From NCBI GenBank assembly GCA_023159155.1, contig JAJNNX010000018.1, forward strand, positions 620,001 to 684,000: a stretch of 64,000 nucleotides of DNA, given 5' to 3'. Made by a program: the position numbers and the translations under genes. The DNA is from Ustulina deusta. Taxonomy: Eukaryota > Ascomycota > Sordariomycetes > Xylariales > Xylariaceae. Below are positions 12,061 through 22,609 of this stretch, in pieces (the stretch's first letter is position 1; each line of letters opens with the position of its first letter). The notes under the pieces were generated by a model. The model ran no database searches and was not told where the DNA came from. It saw only the letters and a list, made by a program, of their open reading frames with translations.

Positions 12061-13108
12061 CTATGTATCGATAGGAACGAAGTCGGGGTAACGACGGCCT
12101 ACTGGCTTGAACCCGGCTAGAATCTTATCAATTGCGGCCATCTCCTCATCGGTTAGCTCCACCACCTGCGAGTTCTCCCTTACGCGCTCAGCTGTAGTGG
12201 CACCAGGGATGGGGATGATAGTGGGCATCCCCGGACGGCCATTCAATGCTCTCACCCAGCTGATGGCAAGCTGAGCAGAGCTGCAACCCTTCTTCTTTGC
12301 CAGTTCATCAACCTGGTGGACCAACTTGATGTTGTTCTCAAAGTTGCCACCTGGCTGGAAACGTGGTACATGTCTGAGGTGGCTATCTTCGGGGATATCG
12401 TCATAGGTCTTAATCTGGCCTGTGAGAAATCCTCTGCCGATTGGAGAATACGCGACAAGCGGAATGTCATACTTAGCACAAGCCTCAGCAACACCATTGT
12501 ACAACACGTCGGTAGCGAACCTACAATAAATAGTTAGGTTCATGTTAGGTCCATGCAACCACACACAAGACTCACAGTGAAAGCTCAACTTCACAAGCTG
12601 CGATCTTGGCAACCTTGACAGCTTCATGGATCGTCTCGGCCCGGACCTCAGAGAGCGAGATACCACCGACTTTGCCTGTATCAATGTATTCTTTTTGGAT
12701 GATGTCGAATGTGACCTTCATGTCCGCGTTCTGATCCCGGCGAGCAAACTCAAACAGGTCAAGCTTCTTTCGCCCATTCAGCTGGCGGAGACAATTGTCG
12801 ATCGATCTTCGTGTCCCTTCGGGTGATCCGTCAGGGTTGTGGGTTTCGAGGTGCAGACCTCCCTTAATGCTCAAGACGATCTTCTCGGCGTCTTCGGGGT
12901 ACTTCTCAAAGTATCGGTTGAGAAGGGTCAAGCTGTTGTACTCAGGAGTACCGTAGAATTCACCGCCATTCCAGAATATGGCTCCCTGCTGTAAAGCCTC
13001 TCGTATGGCCTCGAATGCCTGCTCTTGGGAGCATGGCCGGGCTCGCCAAGTGAATCCCATTAGGCCAAAGCCTGTAGGTCCGACTTCTTTGCCCATAATC
13101 TGAACCAT
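12061..13108 (-). CDS. Aldo/keto reductase, pyridoxal reductase-like (330 aa, 2 exons)
   Basis: Exons 12576-13108 and 12061-12520 with a 55-bp intron (GTGAGT donor, TTGTAG acceptor), joining as VELSL|FATDVL in frame. The start gives MVQIMGKEVGPTGFGLMGFTW, the usual N-terminus of the group that includes S. pombe pyridoxal reductase (AKR8 type). The fold is an NADPH-dependent (beta/alpha)8 barrel. Visible elements are the NGGEFYG motif with the catalytic Tyr52, Lys82 in LSIKGG, the YSPIGRGFLTG strand-loop, and the C-terminal cofactor segment IPIPGATTAERVREN. The position that is Asp in most AKRs reads Asn47, and the usual His position appears to be Ala122 (FEFARRD), consistent with a divergent AKR subgroup. 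Likely role: cytosolic reduction of pyridoxal to pyridoxine or of a related aldehyde. Substrate cannot be read from sequence. Confidence 0.9.
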
Positions 13109-15065
13109 GGTGATGATGCTGTCGAGTAGTTATAGGATAAAAAGGTAGGTGTGTATGAGTATAGGGTAGATCAAGGAAGGTTACAATCTAGTTGTGAGAG
13201 AAGACTGTGCAATGGCGAGGATAAGTTGCGTTTTAATGATGCCACAAGCTGGCGGGACTCGCCTTCTTATACTTTAGCTGTTAGGCTCCCTCTTGAGACT
13301 CTACCGAGCGACTTCTTCGAGCGTCGTTGGAGAAAATGGCAGCACGAGGAATCCTCTTGCGCACCATCAAACCCATTTTCCCGATAGGCGATAGGAGAAG
13401 GCCTAGCTCCGTGCCATAGACTCGCTTAAGTAATTCGTTCCTTCGACCCGGCCACCCGGTAGCATCTCCAGCTGCAACTATATTGATTTCTCGATTTGGC
13501 GACCCCTGAATCGGGTTTATTCTTGTCAAAGTAGTCCCAAGTCCGATCGGCGCAGGATATTTCCGTTCTCGCGACTACCTACCTCTCTCTCTCTCTCTCT
13601 AGGTACTCTTTTCTATCTCCTAATCAACGCCGCCCTTCAGCTGCAGTTCTGTCCGCTGGAGTATAACAGCTACAATACTGCCTAATTCCGTAGATACGGC
13701 CGTTAACTCGCAGCCCGCGGGCGGCGACCATCATATTCAGCCGTGATTCCAAGGTCAGTCAAAGACCACGACGCTTGGATTCAGCCGTTTTTCTCCACTC
13801 GAGTTCCGTTGCATGATACCCTGTGCCACGAAGCGCTGCTCCGAATACTATATCTTAACTTAGAAACAAACTGGCTGCTGATATCTTCTCATAGGCATCA
13901 CAATCAGGGCATTCGACGCCACAGTCCCTAGCCAATGGAGCGAGGCCCTTCGCTACAAACCTGGCTATTGGGTCTGCCCTGTACACAGAGGCAGTCTCAC
14001 GGTATTACGCGGAGTTTGGTTGTTCAGCTGACGTACCGATGAGGCTTGCATCACATAGATGGACGGACCGCACGGGATTTGTCAGCGCATCACGTAACCA
14101 CGTAATCTATCATATCATACCTGAGAAAGCTTTGTAATGATATATAGAATCACGGTAAACTCACCAAGTATTCCACCCAGAACCCGGCTCTTTTCCATGG
14201 TCAGATTTGGCACATAGTCAATCTGGTATAATAAACATACATTGTAGGAAGGGAGGCAGATAGCAAAGCGCCGACCAACCGAGGACTACGAAATCACTAT
14301 TTCGAGCCGGATAGCAGCAGTCTCACCGCATGGAAATGATATTAAAATGCCGCCATTGTGTCGGCGTGAGGCGCAGTCTAGCCACCGGCAATCATTGACC
14401 TAGCCATGGAGAAGGAACTCTTTCTCTCCAAACCAGAGGTCTGTCGTTCCATCAGGATAGCAGAATGCCTCTCTATCAAAATCGATAATTTATACATCTA
14501 CAGGTTTCGGGCCTGTGCCCGGTGCAAACCATCAAGAAATCAGTCAACAAGACCGACCTCGTGGGAGGAGAAAGCTGCGAAGTAGGACCTAGCCAGTTGC
14601 CCTTTGCCAGGCTCAGCTATGGACTCGTGGATCGTGAGGATTAACGTAGCGCACGGCGGATGAAACACTAGGAGGGTCGGCGAAAGGAAGACGCGATGAA
14701 AGGAGCGAGGCGCCGTGAAAACGGAATTCCGAGCTACCTGCGCTGTATATTCCACCCTTGGAGTGAAGAAAGATCATGACGTATTACTATTGCGCCAGAT
14801 GTACTACCTCACTGTCCTAACTTTAGACGTTTAGGGGTAAACCATACACTAGGTCCTCCTGCAATCCTGGGTGAAGTAAGTAGACCAGAAAGATAGACTA
14901 TAGAATCCGCCACTGGCATGTAGCTTACAAAAGGCAATGACCGTACATATTGTTAATCAGCTGAATAAAAAATGAGTTGGGCGCACAACCCGCCAAAGGT
15001 TGGAACCCAAAGAAACTTGGTAGGAGATGTACTCGTCTTCTATCATTCATGCTTAGAGGCTAACA
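13109..15065. other. Intergenic 2 kb, no gene seen
   Basis: This contains the AKR promoter side (a CT dinucleotide run at about 13583-13599 lies some 480 bp upstream of its ATG) and the 3' flank of DUS4. The open frames here are short, overlap each other and lack splice support. Confidence 0.5.
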
Positions 15066-16396
15066 CTATAAGTCCCCAGCAGGCCGGACGACGGGCTTAA
15101 TCCCTCTCGTCTGCTTGACGTCGTCTATGAAGTCTATAACATCTATCCAGTTGTCGAACTCTGTCAGGCGAATGCGTTCCTTTTTACTTAACAGCGCACT
15201 TCGATCGGGGCCGAACCCAGCTCCACACATCTCCGTCAGATGATGAATCCCCAGTTTCAACGGTAGTGGCGCACGTGCGACGTTGTTCATGAAGATATTT
15301 ATAGCCTCCCACGGACACGTCTCATACCCCGAGAATAATGCCGGGTTGGCGAGTAGAGCGCGGGCGGACATCAGGCCTGCTAGCTTTGGGAGATGCGGTT
15401 GTGCCTTGCTGAGTGCGGGAACTCCGTTGTTTTCCAGCCTGTTGGCGTTCGAGGTAAAGGTAGGTTGCGGTTGGAGCAGATGCGAGGTATACGGCAATGT
15501 CGAGAGCGTAAACACATCGCCGGACACGAGGACAGGTAGCTTGTCGCCAAACATATTGGTCAGCAGCTCCAACGCCTCTAGATTGATTGGGACACTCGAT
15601 TGCGTGTAGCGTGTTCGCGGATGAATAGTTAGCCAGTCTATGTTCCGATTTTGCTCGTCTCCCAATACGGTAGTGATGAAGTCGACCGTTTTTCTTAGGT
15701 CGCCATGCACGCGGATCTTGACGCTCACACTTCTTCCCTTACCTTCCGAATTTTCTATATCTGCTTCTTTTCCAACGCCCCATCCATCATCTCTGAGACG
15801 CTGCCTTGTGGCGACCACCATATCATGTACGAGCTCTCGCTTCTCCATCAGAGCGGCGCCGAGAGTTTCGGCACAGGCCCACGACTGGGGACAACCACAG
15901 TTGAGATCGACACCATTGACGAAGGGCGCAGCAAGTGCTGACGCCCGCGAGAGCTCCAATGGCGAGTTAGAGCCAAACTGGGCGATGGTGGGCAATTCGG
16001 GCCGAGCAGTTGAGATGGTTAAGTCACTATCCCTCGCGAAATTATTTCGATTGAACTCCTTCGCTAGAATCATGGGTGTCCAGCAGAGATCTGTACCATA
16101 ATGATGCACCGTCTGCCTGAAAGCAAGCTAGAAAAGTCTTTTAGCGACGCGAGGATTTTCGCGGTTTGATGTGGACAGAAACTTTGAAAATGTCCTGGGA
16201 GGATAGGCATATCGAAGAGCCTTACCTTGCTATATCGCACCATCGGCGCGCAAGCGTACACATATCTGCCTTGAGACTTGGCAACATCGAAGACTTTCAG
16301 AGGACTTTAGAAATTAGCATATGATCCATGTTGAGTAAAGACACAAACTTACTGGGTCCTTGCGTGAGGATGCTGTTGTCCCGTACTACAAGCCAT
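15066..16396 (-). CDS. DUS4: tRNA-dihydrouridine synthase, DUS4 type (394 aa, 3 exons)
   Basis: Exons 16353-16396, 16226-16304 and 15066-16127, with introns of 48 and 98 bp, all GT/AG and in frame. The two short first exons supply the start MACSTGQQHPHARTHPLKVF and the flavin-binding strand VYACAPMVRYSK, which a simple ORF search misses. The barrel continues with LAFRQTVHHYGTDLCWTPMI. The catalytic-cysteine motif is NCGCPQSWA (Cys120). Then come the IHPRTR and VSGDVFTL segments and a C-terminal LTEMCGAGFGPDRSALLSKK helical part. The enzyme uses FMN and NADPH to reduce specific D-loop uridines of cytoplasmic tRNA; yeast Dus4 modifies U20a and U20b. The length fits the family. A tRNA-Glu gene lies 420 bp upstream, probably by chance. 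Confidence 0.92.
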
Positions 16397-16815
16397 ATCT
16401 GTCTGTCACCTAGGGTCTTGGTATGTCATTTTGGAAAGTGACTGTCTTCCGAAGAGGGATCAAATTAAAAGCTACGGGTATACTGTGAAGATTATAAATT
16501 TGCGAGACTAGAGTAAGCATCGAGTTGTCGTGGCTGATAGAGAACTCTTATGACATTGTTATGGAAGAAAGCCTTGACTAGACTACCGCAAATGGTGGGG
16601 TGGAGGGGTGGGAATTCCCGTACATAGGTACCTACCTTCCAAACAAGCTACAACTATGTACCCATCACTAGCGGTTAGTGAGGACGACGAAGGAAATAAA
16701 AGTAAGTCAACTAGCTATGCAAAATGAGAGAGGGGTCGAGGGAAACTGGAAAGAAAGGAAGAGAATATTTATATAGCAAAAGGTTAAGGACCTTCACGAT
16801 GACATGAAGATATTA

Positions 16816-16887
16816 CTCCGGTACGGGGAATCGAACCCCGAGCCCCGCGGTGAAAACGCGATATGTTAGCCGTTACACTATACCGGA
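16816..16887 (-). tRNA. tRNA-Glu (UUC anticodon)
   Basis: A 72-nt intronless gene. On the minus strand it runs from TCCGGTA to TACCGGA plus the discriminator G, a perfect 7-bp acceptor stem. The D-arm contains GTGTAACGGCTAACAT (A box). The anticodon loop is TTTTCAC with TTC at the anticodon. The T-arm GGGGTTCGATTCCCC (B box) is a perfect 5-bp stem. The layout closely matches fungal tRNA-Glu. CCA is not encoded, as expected for a eukaryote. Confidence 0.97.
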
Positions 16888-17496
16888 CGAGACACGAAAT
16901 TCAGGCCTAATGGCGAAGTACGAGGCACAGGGCATATAAGGACACTCGACCTGCAGGAAGGGAGGACGGACACATCCACCTCGCTACGCTGCAGGCCCAT
17001 AACTGGGCATCTGGTTTACTTTTCATTTATTGCCTATAGCTTGAGAGGGTATATCATGTTCATCAAATATCACTTGAGTTGGGCATTTCAAAACCCCCTG
17101 TTCGCCGATCGTCAATATGCATTGCTTTCAATATGTGCATGGTCCGATTGGGGGCTGGAGGGTGGGTTGCGTTGAAAAGTATGGTTACTATATCAGGTAA
17201 TACATTAATTGTACTGTACTATTTGAACTTTTACAATTGAGAAGAAGGTAATCAAGAACTCACCCCAACATCACTACCTTTAAAAAAAATAGTACCGCTG
17301 GTTCTGCGAAACAGGCTCGCCCACAGGCAGAATCATCGCACAGCTTATATGTGCTTTATTGGATTGAGTTAAAAGTAAAATGCCGGCTTCCTGCGCGTAG
17401 GCAGCCAAACCTCGAGCAAAGAAGTCAGGTGGTATCTACACGACATAATTAACTCCATACTCAGTCTACAAAGGGTAGATCTTATAGGAGAGCCTA
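16888..17496. other. Intergenic 5' flank of tRNA-Glu
   Basis: About 600 bp with no open frame of interest. It contains the 5' flank of the tRNA gene, where A-rich and T-rich stretches are present but no specific element is recognised. Confidence 0.4.
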
Positions 17497-18160
17497 TCAA
17501 CCCCCTGGGTGTGCGATCTCGACCGCATCAGAGTGTGGAGAAACGCAAAGTCCATCAAATCTACCGACGAATAATTCGATAAACTTCTCCACTAGCCTTC
17601 TTCTCTTACATGCAACATCCAACGATGGAAATGTTTCTCCCATAACTGATAGACACGCGGCACATGTTTTATCGAACACTGCAAGGCTTGGCCTGCCAAG
17701 GATGCCTCCCAAGCTATGATAATAATGGACTTAATATCGAAGGTTGATGAGAAGAAGCTCTTCTGGAGCGTCCCTAAGACGCTTCATCACTACAGCAACC
17801 AACCATAGTCGTCATCCAGCTGCCCTCGCCAGCTGTGACAGTCACCCCAGCAAGTAATGCATTCTACAGAAGCCCAACGCCGCCGATGGGATATGACAGG
17901 TGCAGCCAGTATTCCCACAGCACAGTGAAGAGATCAACCAAATGCGAGCGGGCTTGTTGAACCAGAGCTCACGGTTGGCTACAACCACGTCATCACGGAC
18001 TCCGGGTCGATGAACAAGGATAAAGAAACTTGGAGTGCTGTCTGCAATGGAATATTTATCTCTTCTTATAGGTGTGGGAACGTCTTCAGTGACTATCTTC
18101 ACGGTGTAGGGTTGAAACTCGGGCTCGAATCCGGTCCCATATATCGCCACTGTGGTTCAC
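17497..18160 (-). pseudogene. Protein-like fragments, possible decayed gene (minus strand)
   Basis: Two minus-strand open segments have protein-like composition but no start or complete structure. The upper one (about 18160 down to 17842) reads TTVAIYGTGFEPEFQPYTV and then IVTEDVPTPIRRDKYSIAD, SFFILVHRPGVRDDVVVAN and RELWFNKPARIWLI. The lower one (17712-17497) reads LGGILGRPSLAVFDKTCAA and continues with Cys- and Arg-rich helix-like sequence to a stop. Between them lies a short frame MKRLRDAPEELLLINLRY that ends in a stop. No consistent splicing joins them. I do not recognise the family. The pattern (good local protein texture, broken continuity) suggests relics of one or two inactivated genes. 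An alternative is exons of a real gene that I could not assemble. Confidence 0.3.
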
Positions 18161-18236
18161 TGGGCATGCCGGCTGCTCTGGGTAGGACGGCTCCTAACCC
18201 GTAGAGCTCGATTTCATAGCAACTGGGCCGTTCACG

Positions 18237-19110
18237 TTGGGTATGAAAAAATCGATGTCAAGTGGTTTGCTGGATGGGGTGGCGGTAGCCTCGTGTAAGT
18301 ATGGTCTACCCCCGAAGAAGGTAATACGCAATTGGCATCTACCCATACATAACAATTGCTTTGCAGTTTTCCTGGATACTTGGGTGGACCAAGCTTGCAT
18401 TAATCGAGGATTGGGCTCGCAGACTTACCCCAAGAAAAAGAGTAAGAGATATCCTACTTCACCTGTGGGCAATCAACAAGTCACCGCTCGAGTTAAGGGT
18501 ACCAGCCCTGCTGATATCATTCCAACTAAGACCTTCAGAATTTCGAGCAACAAAGAAATTCTGCGTGTCAGCTATAACCACTCAGTAACTACGCGTGGCT
18601 AATTTAGAAACATAGGGGGGGGCGGGAAGTGGGATAGACGGGCTGGCAAGCTCTTGGCTCTTAGTTGGCTTCATGGTTCACGAATTGGCGGAACGAGTCC
18701 CGAACCATGCAATTGTATTTAGCTGCCGACAATGCCTCTAAAACGCCTACACCTGAGTTTTGGCCGGGGGAAGATAATGGTGTTATTTCGGACTACTACA
18801 CCCTGAAGCTCGGTAACTATGAAATGAAGTTCCTGGTTTAATCTGAAGTTCTGCTGGTCTTATCGATGTCACAATCCGCTGTCGATTCCACGCTGTCCGG
18901 GAGGCTCACGAAGGTTGCTATCGGAAACACTGGCAAGCAGAGGTCGCACTATTCGGAACCCAGATCAGTGTCTCGGGTGGAAGTGAGTCCCACCTTCAAC
19001 GTTGTTGCTTAGTCCATGAGTGCTAGTCTTACCAACTACAAGCCTGCACTTAACAGAATAGTGTACCGGGCTGGGGGTTCAACAAGCCGAACATTGACGA
19101 TGGCGGATAA
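18237..19110 (+). pseudogene. Probable decayed multi-exon gene (plus strand), family unknown
   Basis: Three plus-strand stretches look coding. First, 18237-18602 is open and contains an intron-like segment (GTAAGT donor at 18298, GCAG acceptor ending near 18366), followed by VTARVKGTSPADIIPTKTF and ISSNKEILRVSYNHS. Second, 18665-18838 reads SWFTNWRNESRTMQLYLAAD, then EFWPGEDNGVISDYYTLKLG and NYEMKF, and meets a TAA at 18839-18841. Third, that same frame reopens to a GTGAGT donor at 18983, and an acceptor ending at 19056 leads in phase to SVPGWGFNKPNIDDGG and a stop at 19110. The internal stops and missing joins argue for decay. CAA to TAA changes are what repeat-induced point mutation makes, but that is inference. 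No domain is recognised. Confidence 0.35.
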
Positions 19111-20811
19111 CGCAGCGCTGGTGGAGTGGCGGGAGTCTAGTGGAAAGCTTGATTGCATCAAAAACTAGTTTGTATATCTGGTGGGTGGGAACTCTGCCGC
19201 GAGTGATCTCGTTGGCTCTGAGATGGCGGAATCAAACCAACCTGCGGCGTATTGGACAATGGGCGAGCACAAGTTGACGTAGCCACGTGTTTGGTGTTGG
19301 TTGTGGTATGAAGCTACTGGAAGACGACTACCGATACAACTAGTGCAACATGTCGGGCGCCCGATATTCGCTTGCGAGATTCCGGTATTTCGGTGCACAT
19401 GAGTGCCCAGCCAGTTCCAACCGTAGATGGTCTCACTGGGTCACAGCGTTGGCACGAGTCATGAGTCATTGCCAACGATTAAAATGTGCTTCACACTACA
19501 GGTTCGTGGAACGGGAACCTCTGAGTTTTCTGTGGATTCCCTCATGAAGGGATCGGTCTAGGTTAGCTACCTCGGGCATCATCGAACAACGACGGTGAGA
19601 ACAGAGTCTTCGGGTATACGTGGTTAAAGCGGCGTTTGAGATGACATGTTTTTAGGACACAGACGGAGGTGTTGCTTCTTCGTCAGGATGGGTCGGGTGA
19701 ATGGATACCGACTGTCTATACCTACTACACACCTGGCCCACACTGGATAAAATAACAGAGTAATAGAGCTGATGGCATTTTCCTTCGCCAATGCACAGCA
19801 AATAAATCTAGACCGACCAAGAAAAAGCATAGCGGACGGATGCAGGGGAAGAGAGAGAAATAGGTAATACAGATCGCCACTAATTACGGACTTTTGACGG
19901 GATGTATGCTCCGTTTGATCTGGTTGCGGCTGCTAGTCTAGCCGCTGCTATAAAAAGTGGAGTAAACCGCCCAGATTTAGACTAGTACTTGCCGCTTTTG
20001 GTAGGCGCCTTAAATACCCACTAGTTTAGGAAATGCTTTGCAGGCATGCAGAAAGCTAAAATTGGAAAAACAAGGACACTGGAAGCAGACCAGGCCAATC
20101 TTGGATGCTGCCCTGGATAAAACAGAATGCCTACCTATAATCAGAACCTCTACAGACATTCTCTTAGGTGGCATTTCAAAGAAGGCGGATATTTAATAAG
20201 AAAAAAAACTTCTATTTGTGTTTATGGTCTGCTCAAGAATATGATGCTTCAAGTTGTCTCTTTCCACGATACCTAGGTATTTGTAAAAATTCGGAGTGGA
20301 ATTAAATTGTTGTGGTTCGCTTCACGAGACAGGGTGGGGTGGGTCTTAGGTAGGTACCTACATAGCAGGTAGTGTAAGGTTGGGCACCTGAGGGGTCCAG
20401 CTGCCCACCTGATTCTGCCCACTGGACACTTTAAGTGAGCTTTAAGTGGGCTGAAACACGGGGCTCTGAGGTACCAGCAGCAGGTACACGAGGTACTTAC
20501 GTGTAGGCGGGTGGCAGCTGATCAATGGGCAGGAGCGGGCAACTTTCGGCTTGCGAATTTTTTTTTTGCCCATCTGTTGGTTGTGGTGGTCAGCCGCCAT
20601 TACTTGGTACCTAGGTAATACAATGTACATGCTGCAATGTAACCAGCCTGTTGCCGGTCTCCACATTAATATTCAATCTCATGCCTACACACATTTTCTC
20701 CCATTCTTGCCTTGTTTTCCTTCTTCAACCACCACTATTTGGTGAACAACCACGATTTTAACCAGCATTCAATCGAAAACGTCCACCACCAGTATTCTTC
20801 CCCCACTGCCA
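19111..20811. other. Intergenic 1.7 kb upstream of the S6K-like kinase
   Basis: A short protein-like scrap (VRGTGTSEFSVDSLMKGSV, then a stop) follows an acceptor-like CTACAG at about 19500 and may belong to the decayed gene above. From 20260 to 20620 there are GGTA/TACC repeats and an A/T-rich run. From 20700 to 20810 the sequence becomes CT- and CA-rich, as expected for a promoter and leader of the kinase gene. Confidence 0.4.
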
Positions 20812-21070
20812 ATGCATCAGCAAACAGATCGCGACAACTTCTCTTCGATTCCTTACCCGATGCTCGCCCCACCTGTCCAGCCAACATACCTCGATTATCT
20901 TTGTGAACCCCGTGCCGACGCTGAACGTCGACGAGGCACCCGCCTACCGTGAATCGGGGCGGGTTAAAATTTGGCTACCACCCATAAGCCTAACTTGAAG
21001 GTACCCGCCGATCAGAGGTCTCTTTCGATCCACCGAGGACGCCCAGGAGGCGAAGACAAGACTGCAATAA
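20812..21070 (+). CDS. Spliced upstream ORF in frame with the S6K-like kinase (63 codons)
   Basis: An ATG at 20812 opens a protein-like frame beginning MHQQTDRDNFSSIPYPM and continuing with QPTYLDYLCEPRADAERRR. Read through, it stops at 20950. An intron at 20949-21015 (GTGAAT donor, CCTAAC branch, GATCAG acceptor) joins it in phase to GLFRSTEDAQEAKTRLQ and a TAA at 21068-21070. That frame is the kinase frame, and the kinase ATG follows seven codons after the TAA begins. It may be a regulatory uORF, or the original N-terminus of the kinase cut off by one stop codon. The composition is far better than a random leader frame. I do not recognise the sequence. Confidence 0.45.
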
Positions 21071-21088
21071 CTTGATACGGACGTCAAG

Positions 21089-22609
21089 ATGCTCTCACCA
21101 GCGGCTCCCGCACTAACTACCGTCCGGGGTTTTGCTCCGACTCCGATCGTGTCTGGCGACGAGGACTCGGATTGCTGCGCAACACCTCCTTTATCTGCTA
21201 GACGCAGCCGCCCCCGTCGTATTGACGATGTGGTTAGTGCCAACTGCAGCCCTATTCTGCGGGGCGTCCACTCGCCTGCTATGAGCGGCATCGCTAAGTT
21301 GCGCATCCAATTTGAACCGTTGAATCTCAACGACTCGCCCGCGAGCACCCTGACTCGAACACGTAGCAGCAGTCGACTCCGTTACACGAGCAGTACCATC
21401 GGCAGCCAGACTGGCCGTAGCGATGATGACGCATCATCTGAAAACGGCTCAATATCTTACGAGGTAAAGCTAGAGCATGACTTTGTGAGCGAGAGTGTCC
21501 GCGAAAAGCCGATATATGGGGCCGTTGAAGGTGGACTTGTCCCTCGTAAGATGCAACCGGACGATTTTGAACCTTTACGTTGTCTCGGGAAAGGCACCTA
21601 CGGTACTGTTCTCCTTGTTAAGCAGCGAAACACCGGCCGACTTTACGCGCAGAAGCAGTTTAAGAAGGCGTCTGTGGTCGTTCATAAGAAGCTGGTGGAG
21701 CAGACCAAGACAGAGCGACAAATTCTCGAGTCTGTTAATCGACACCCATTTGTCGTCAATCTATATTATGCTTTCCAAGATCACGAGAAGCTGTATCTCA
21801 TTCTGGAGTATGGGCAAGGTGGTGAGCTTTTTACACACCTGAGCACGGAAAAGATGTTTTCGGAATCAACCGCTGCTTTCTACATGGCAGAGATGGTCCT
21901 TGCCTTGTCTTATCTCCACGATTCTCTTGGTGTTGTCTATAGAGACTTGAAGCCCGAGAATTGTCTCTTGGATGCACATGGTCATCTACTTCTCACCGAC
22001 TTCGGTCTCTCAAAAGTCGCTGTGGGTGACGATGACACCTGCAAATCTATGCTTGGGACTGTGGAATATATGGCTCCAGAGGTTATTCTTGGGAACAAAT
22101 ACGGGAAGGCGGTCGATTGGTGGTCCTTTGGAGCACTGGGCTACGACCTTATGACGGGTAATCCACCGTTTCGAGGTGCCAACAACGCCAAACTCCAACA
22201 TAACATCGTCAAGCAGAAGGTGGTCATGCCCTACTTTTTGAGTCTCGAAGCCAAAGATCTTCTCGCACGGCTACTAAGGAAGGATCCCGCTAAGCGATTA
22301 GGTTCACGTATGCCAAAAGACCTCGAGACCATCAGAAACCACAGGTTCTTCCGCAAGATCGACTGGAAGAAGCTGGCAGCGAGGGAGATGGAGCCGCCTA
22401 TTCAGCCGATGATTACCGACCCTGAGCTCGCAGAGAACTTCGCTCCCGAGTTCACGGATCTTTCCCTTAGCCCTCTCACCACGACGAAGGACCCGTGGAG
22501 TGGTATGTCGCCTAGGGGGAGCTTTAAGGAAGACCCTTTTGGTGGGTTCAGTTTTGTTGCGCCTAGCAGCTTGCTGGAGAGCTATGGAATCATGATGGCG
22601 GGAGCCTAG
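21089..22609 (+). CDS. AGC protein kinase, ribosomal S6 kinase-like (Psk1/Ypk3 type, 506 aa)
   Basis: A single uninterrupted exon. The N-terminal 155 residues are Ser/Arg-rich and probably disordered. The kinase domain spans about 160-422. Its landmarks are the glycine loop GKGTYGTV (168-175), catalytic Lys189 (YAQKQF), YRDLKPEN with Asp286, DFG 304-306, the activation segment CKSMLGTVEYMAPE with Ser320, and WWSFGALGYDLMTGNPPF. The C-terminal AGC tail contains PEFTDLSLSPLTT (turn-motif region) and ends with the hydrophobic motif FGGFSFV (484-490, Ser488), the type phosphorylated by TORC1 in fungal S6 kinases. Likely role: phosphorylating ribosomal protein S6 under nutrient control. The 3' flank holds CTTTTT repeats near 22770. 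The chosen ATG is the first in the open frame after an in-frame stop; see the upstream ORF. Confidence 0.93.
   Translation: MLSPAAPALTTVRGFAPTPIVSGDEDSDCCATPPLSARRSRPRRIDDVVSANCSPILRGVHSPAMSGIAKLRIQFEPLNLNDSPASTLTRTRSSSRLRYTSSTIGSQTGRSDDDASSENGSISYEVKLEHDFVSESVREKPIYGAVEGGLVPRKMQPDDFEPLRCLGKGTYGTVLLVKQRNTGRLYAQKQFKKASVVVHKKLVEQTKTERQILESVNRHPFVVNLYYAFQDHEKLYLILEYGQGGELFTHLSTEKMFSESTAAFYMAEMVLALSYLHDSLGVVYRDLKPENCLLDAHGHLLLTDFGLSKVAVGDDDTCKSMLGTVEYMAPEVILGNKYGKAVDWWSFGALGYDLMTGNPPFRGANNAKLQHNIVKQKVVMPYFLSLEAKDLLARLLRKDPAKRLGSRMPKDLETIRNHRFFRKIDWKKLAAREMEPPIQPMITDPELAENFAPEFTDLSLSPLTTTKDPWSGMSPRGSFKEDPFGGFSFVAPSSLLESYGIMMAGA

Noticed and set aside
18110..18140. tRNA B-box-like GCTCGAATCC
   Set aside because: It lies inside the protein-like relic and has no cloverleaf around it.
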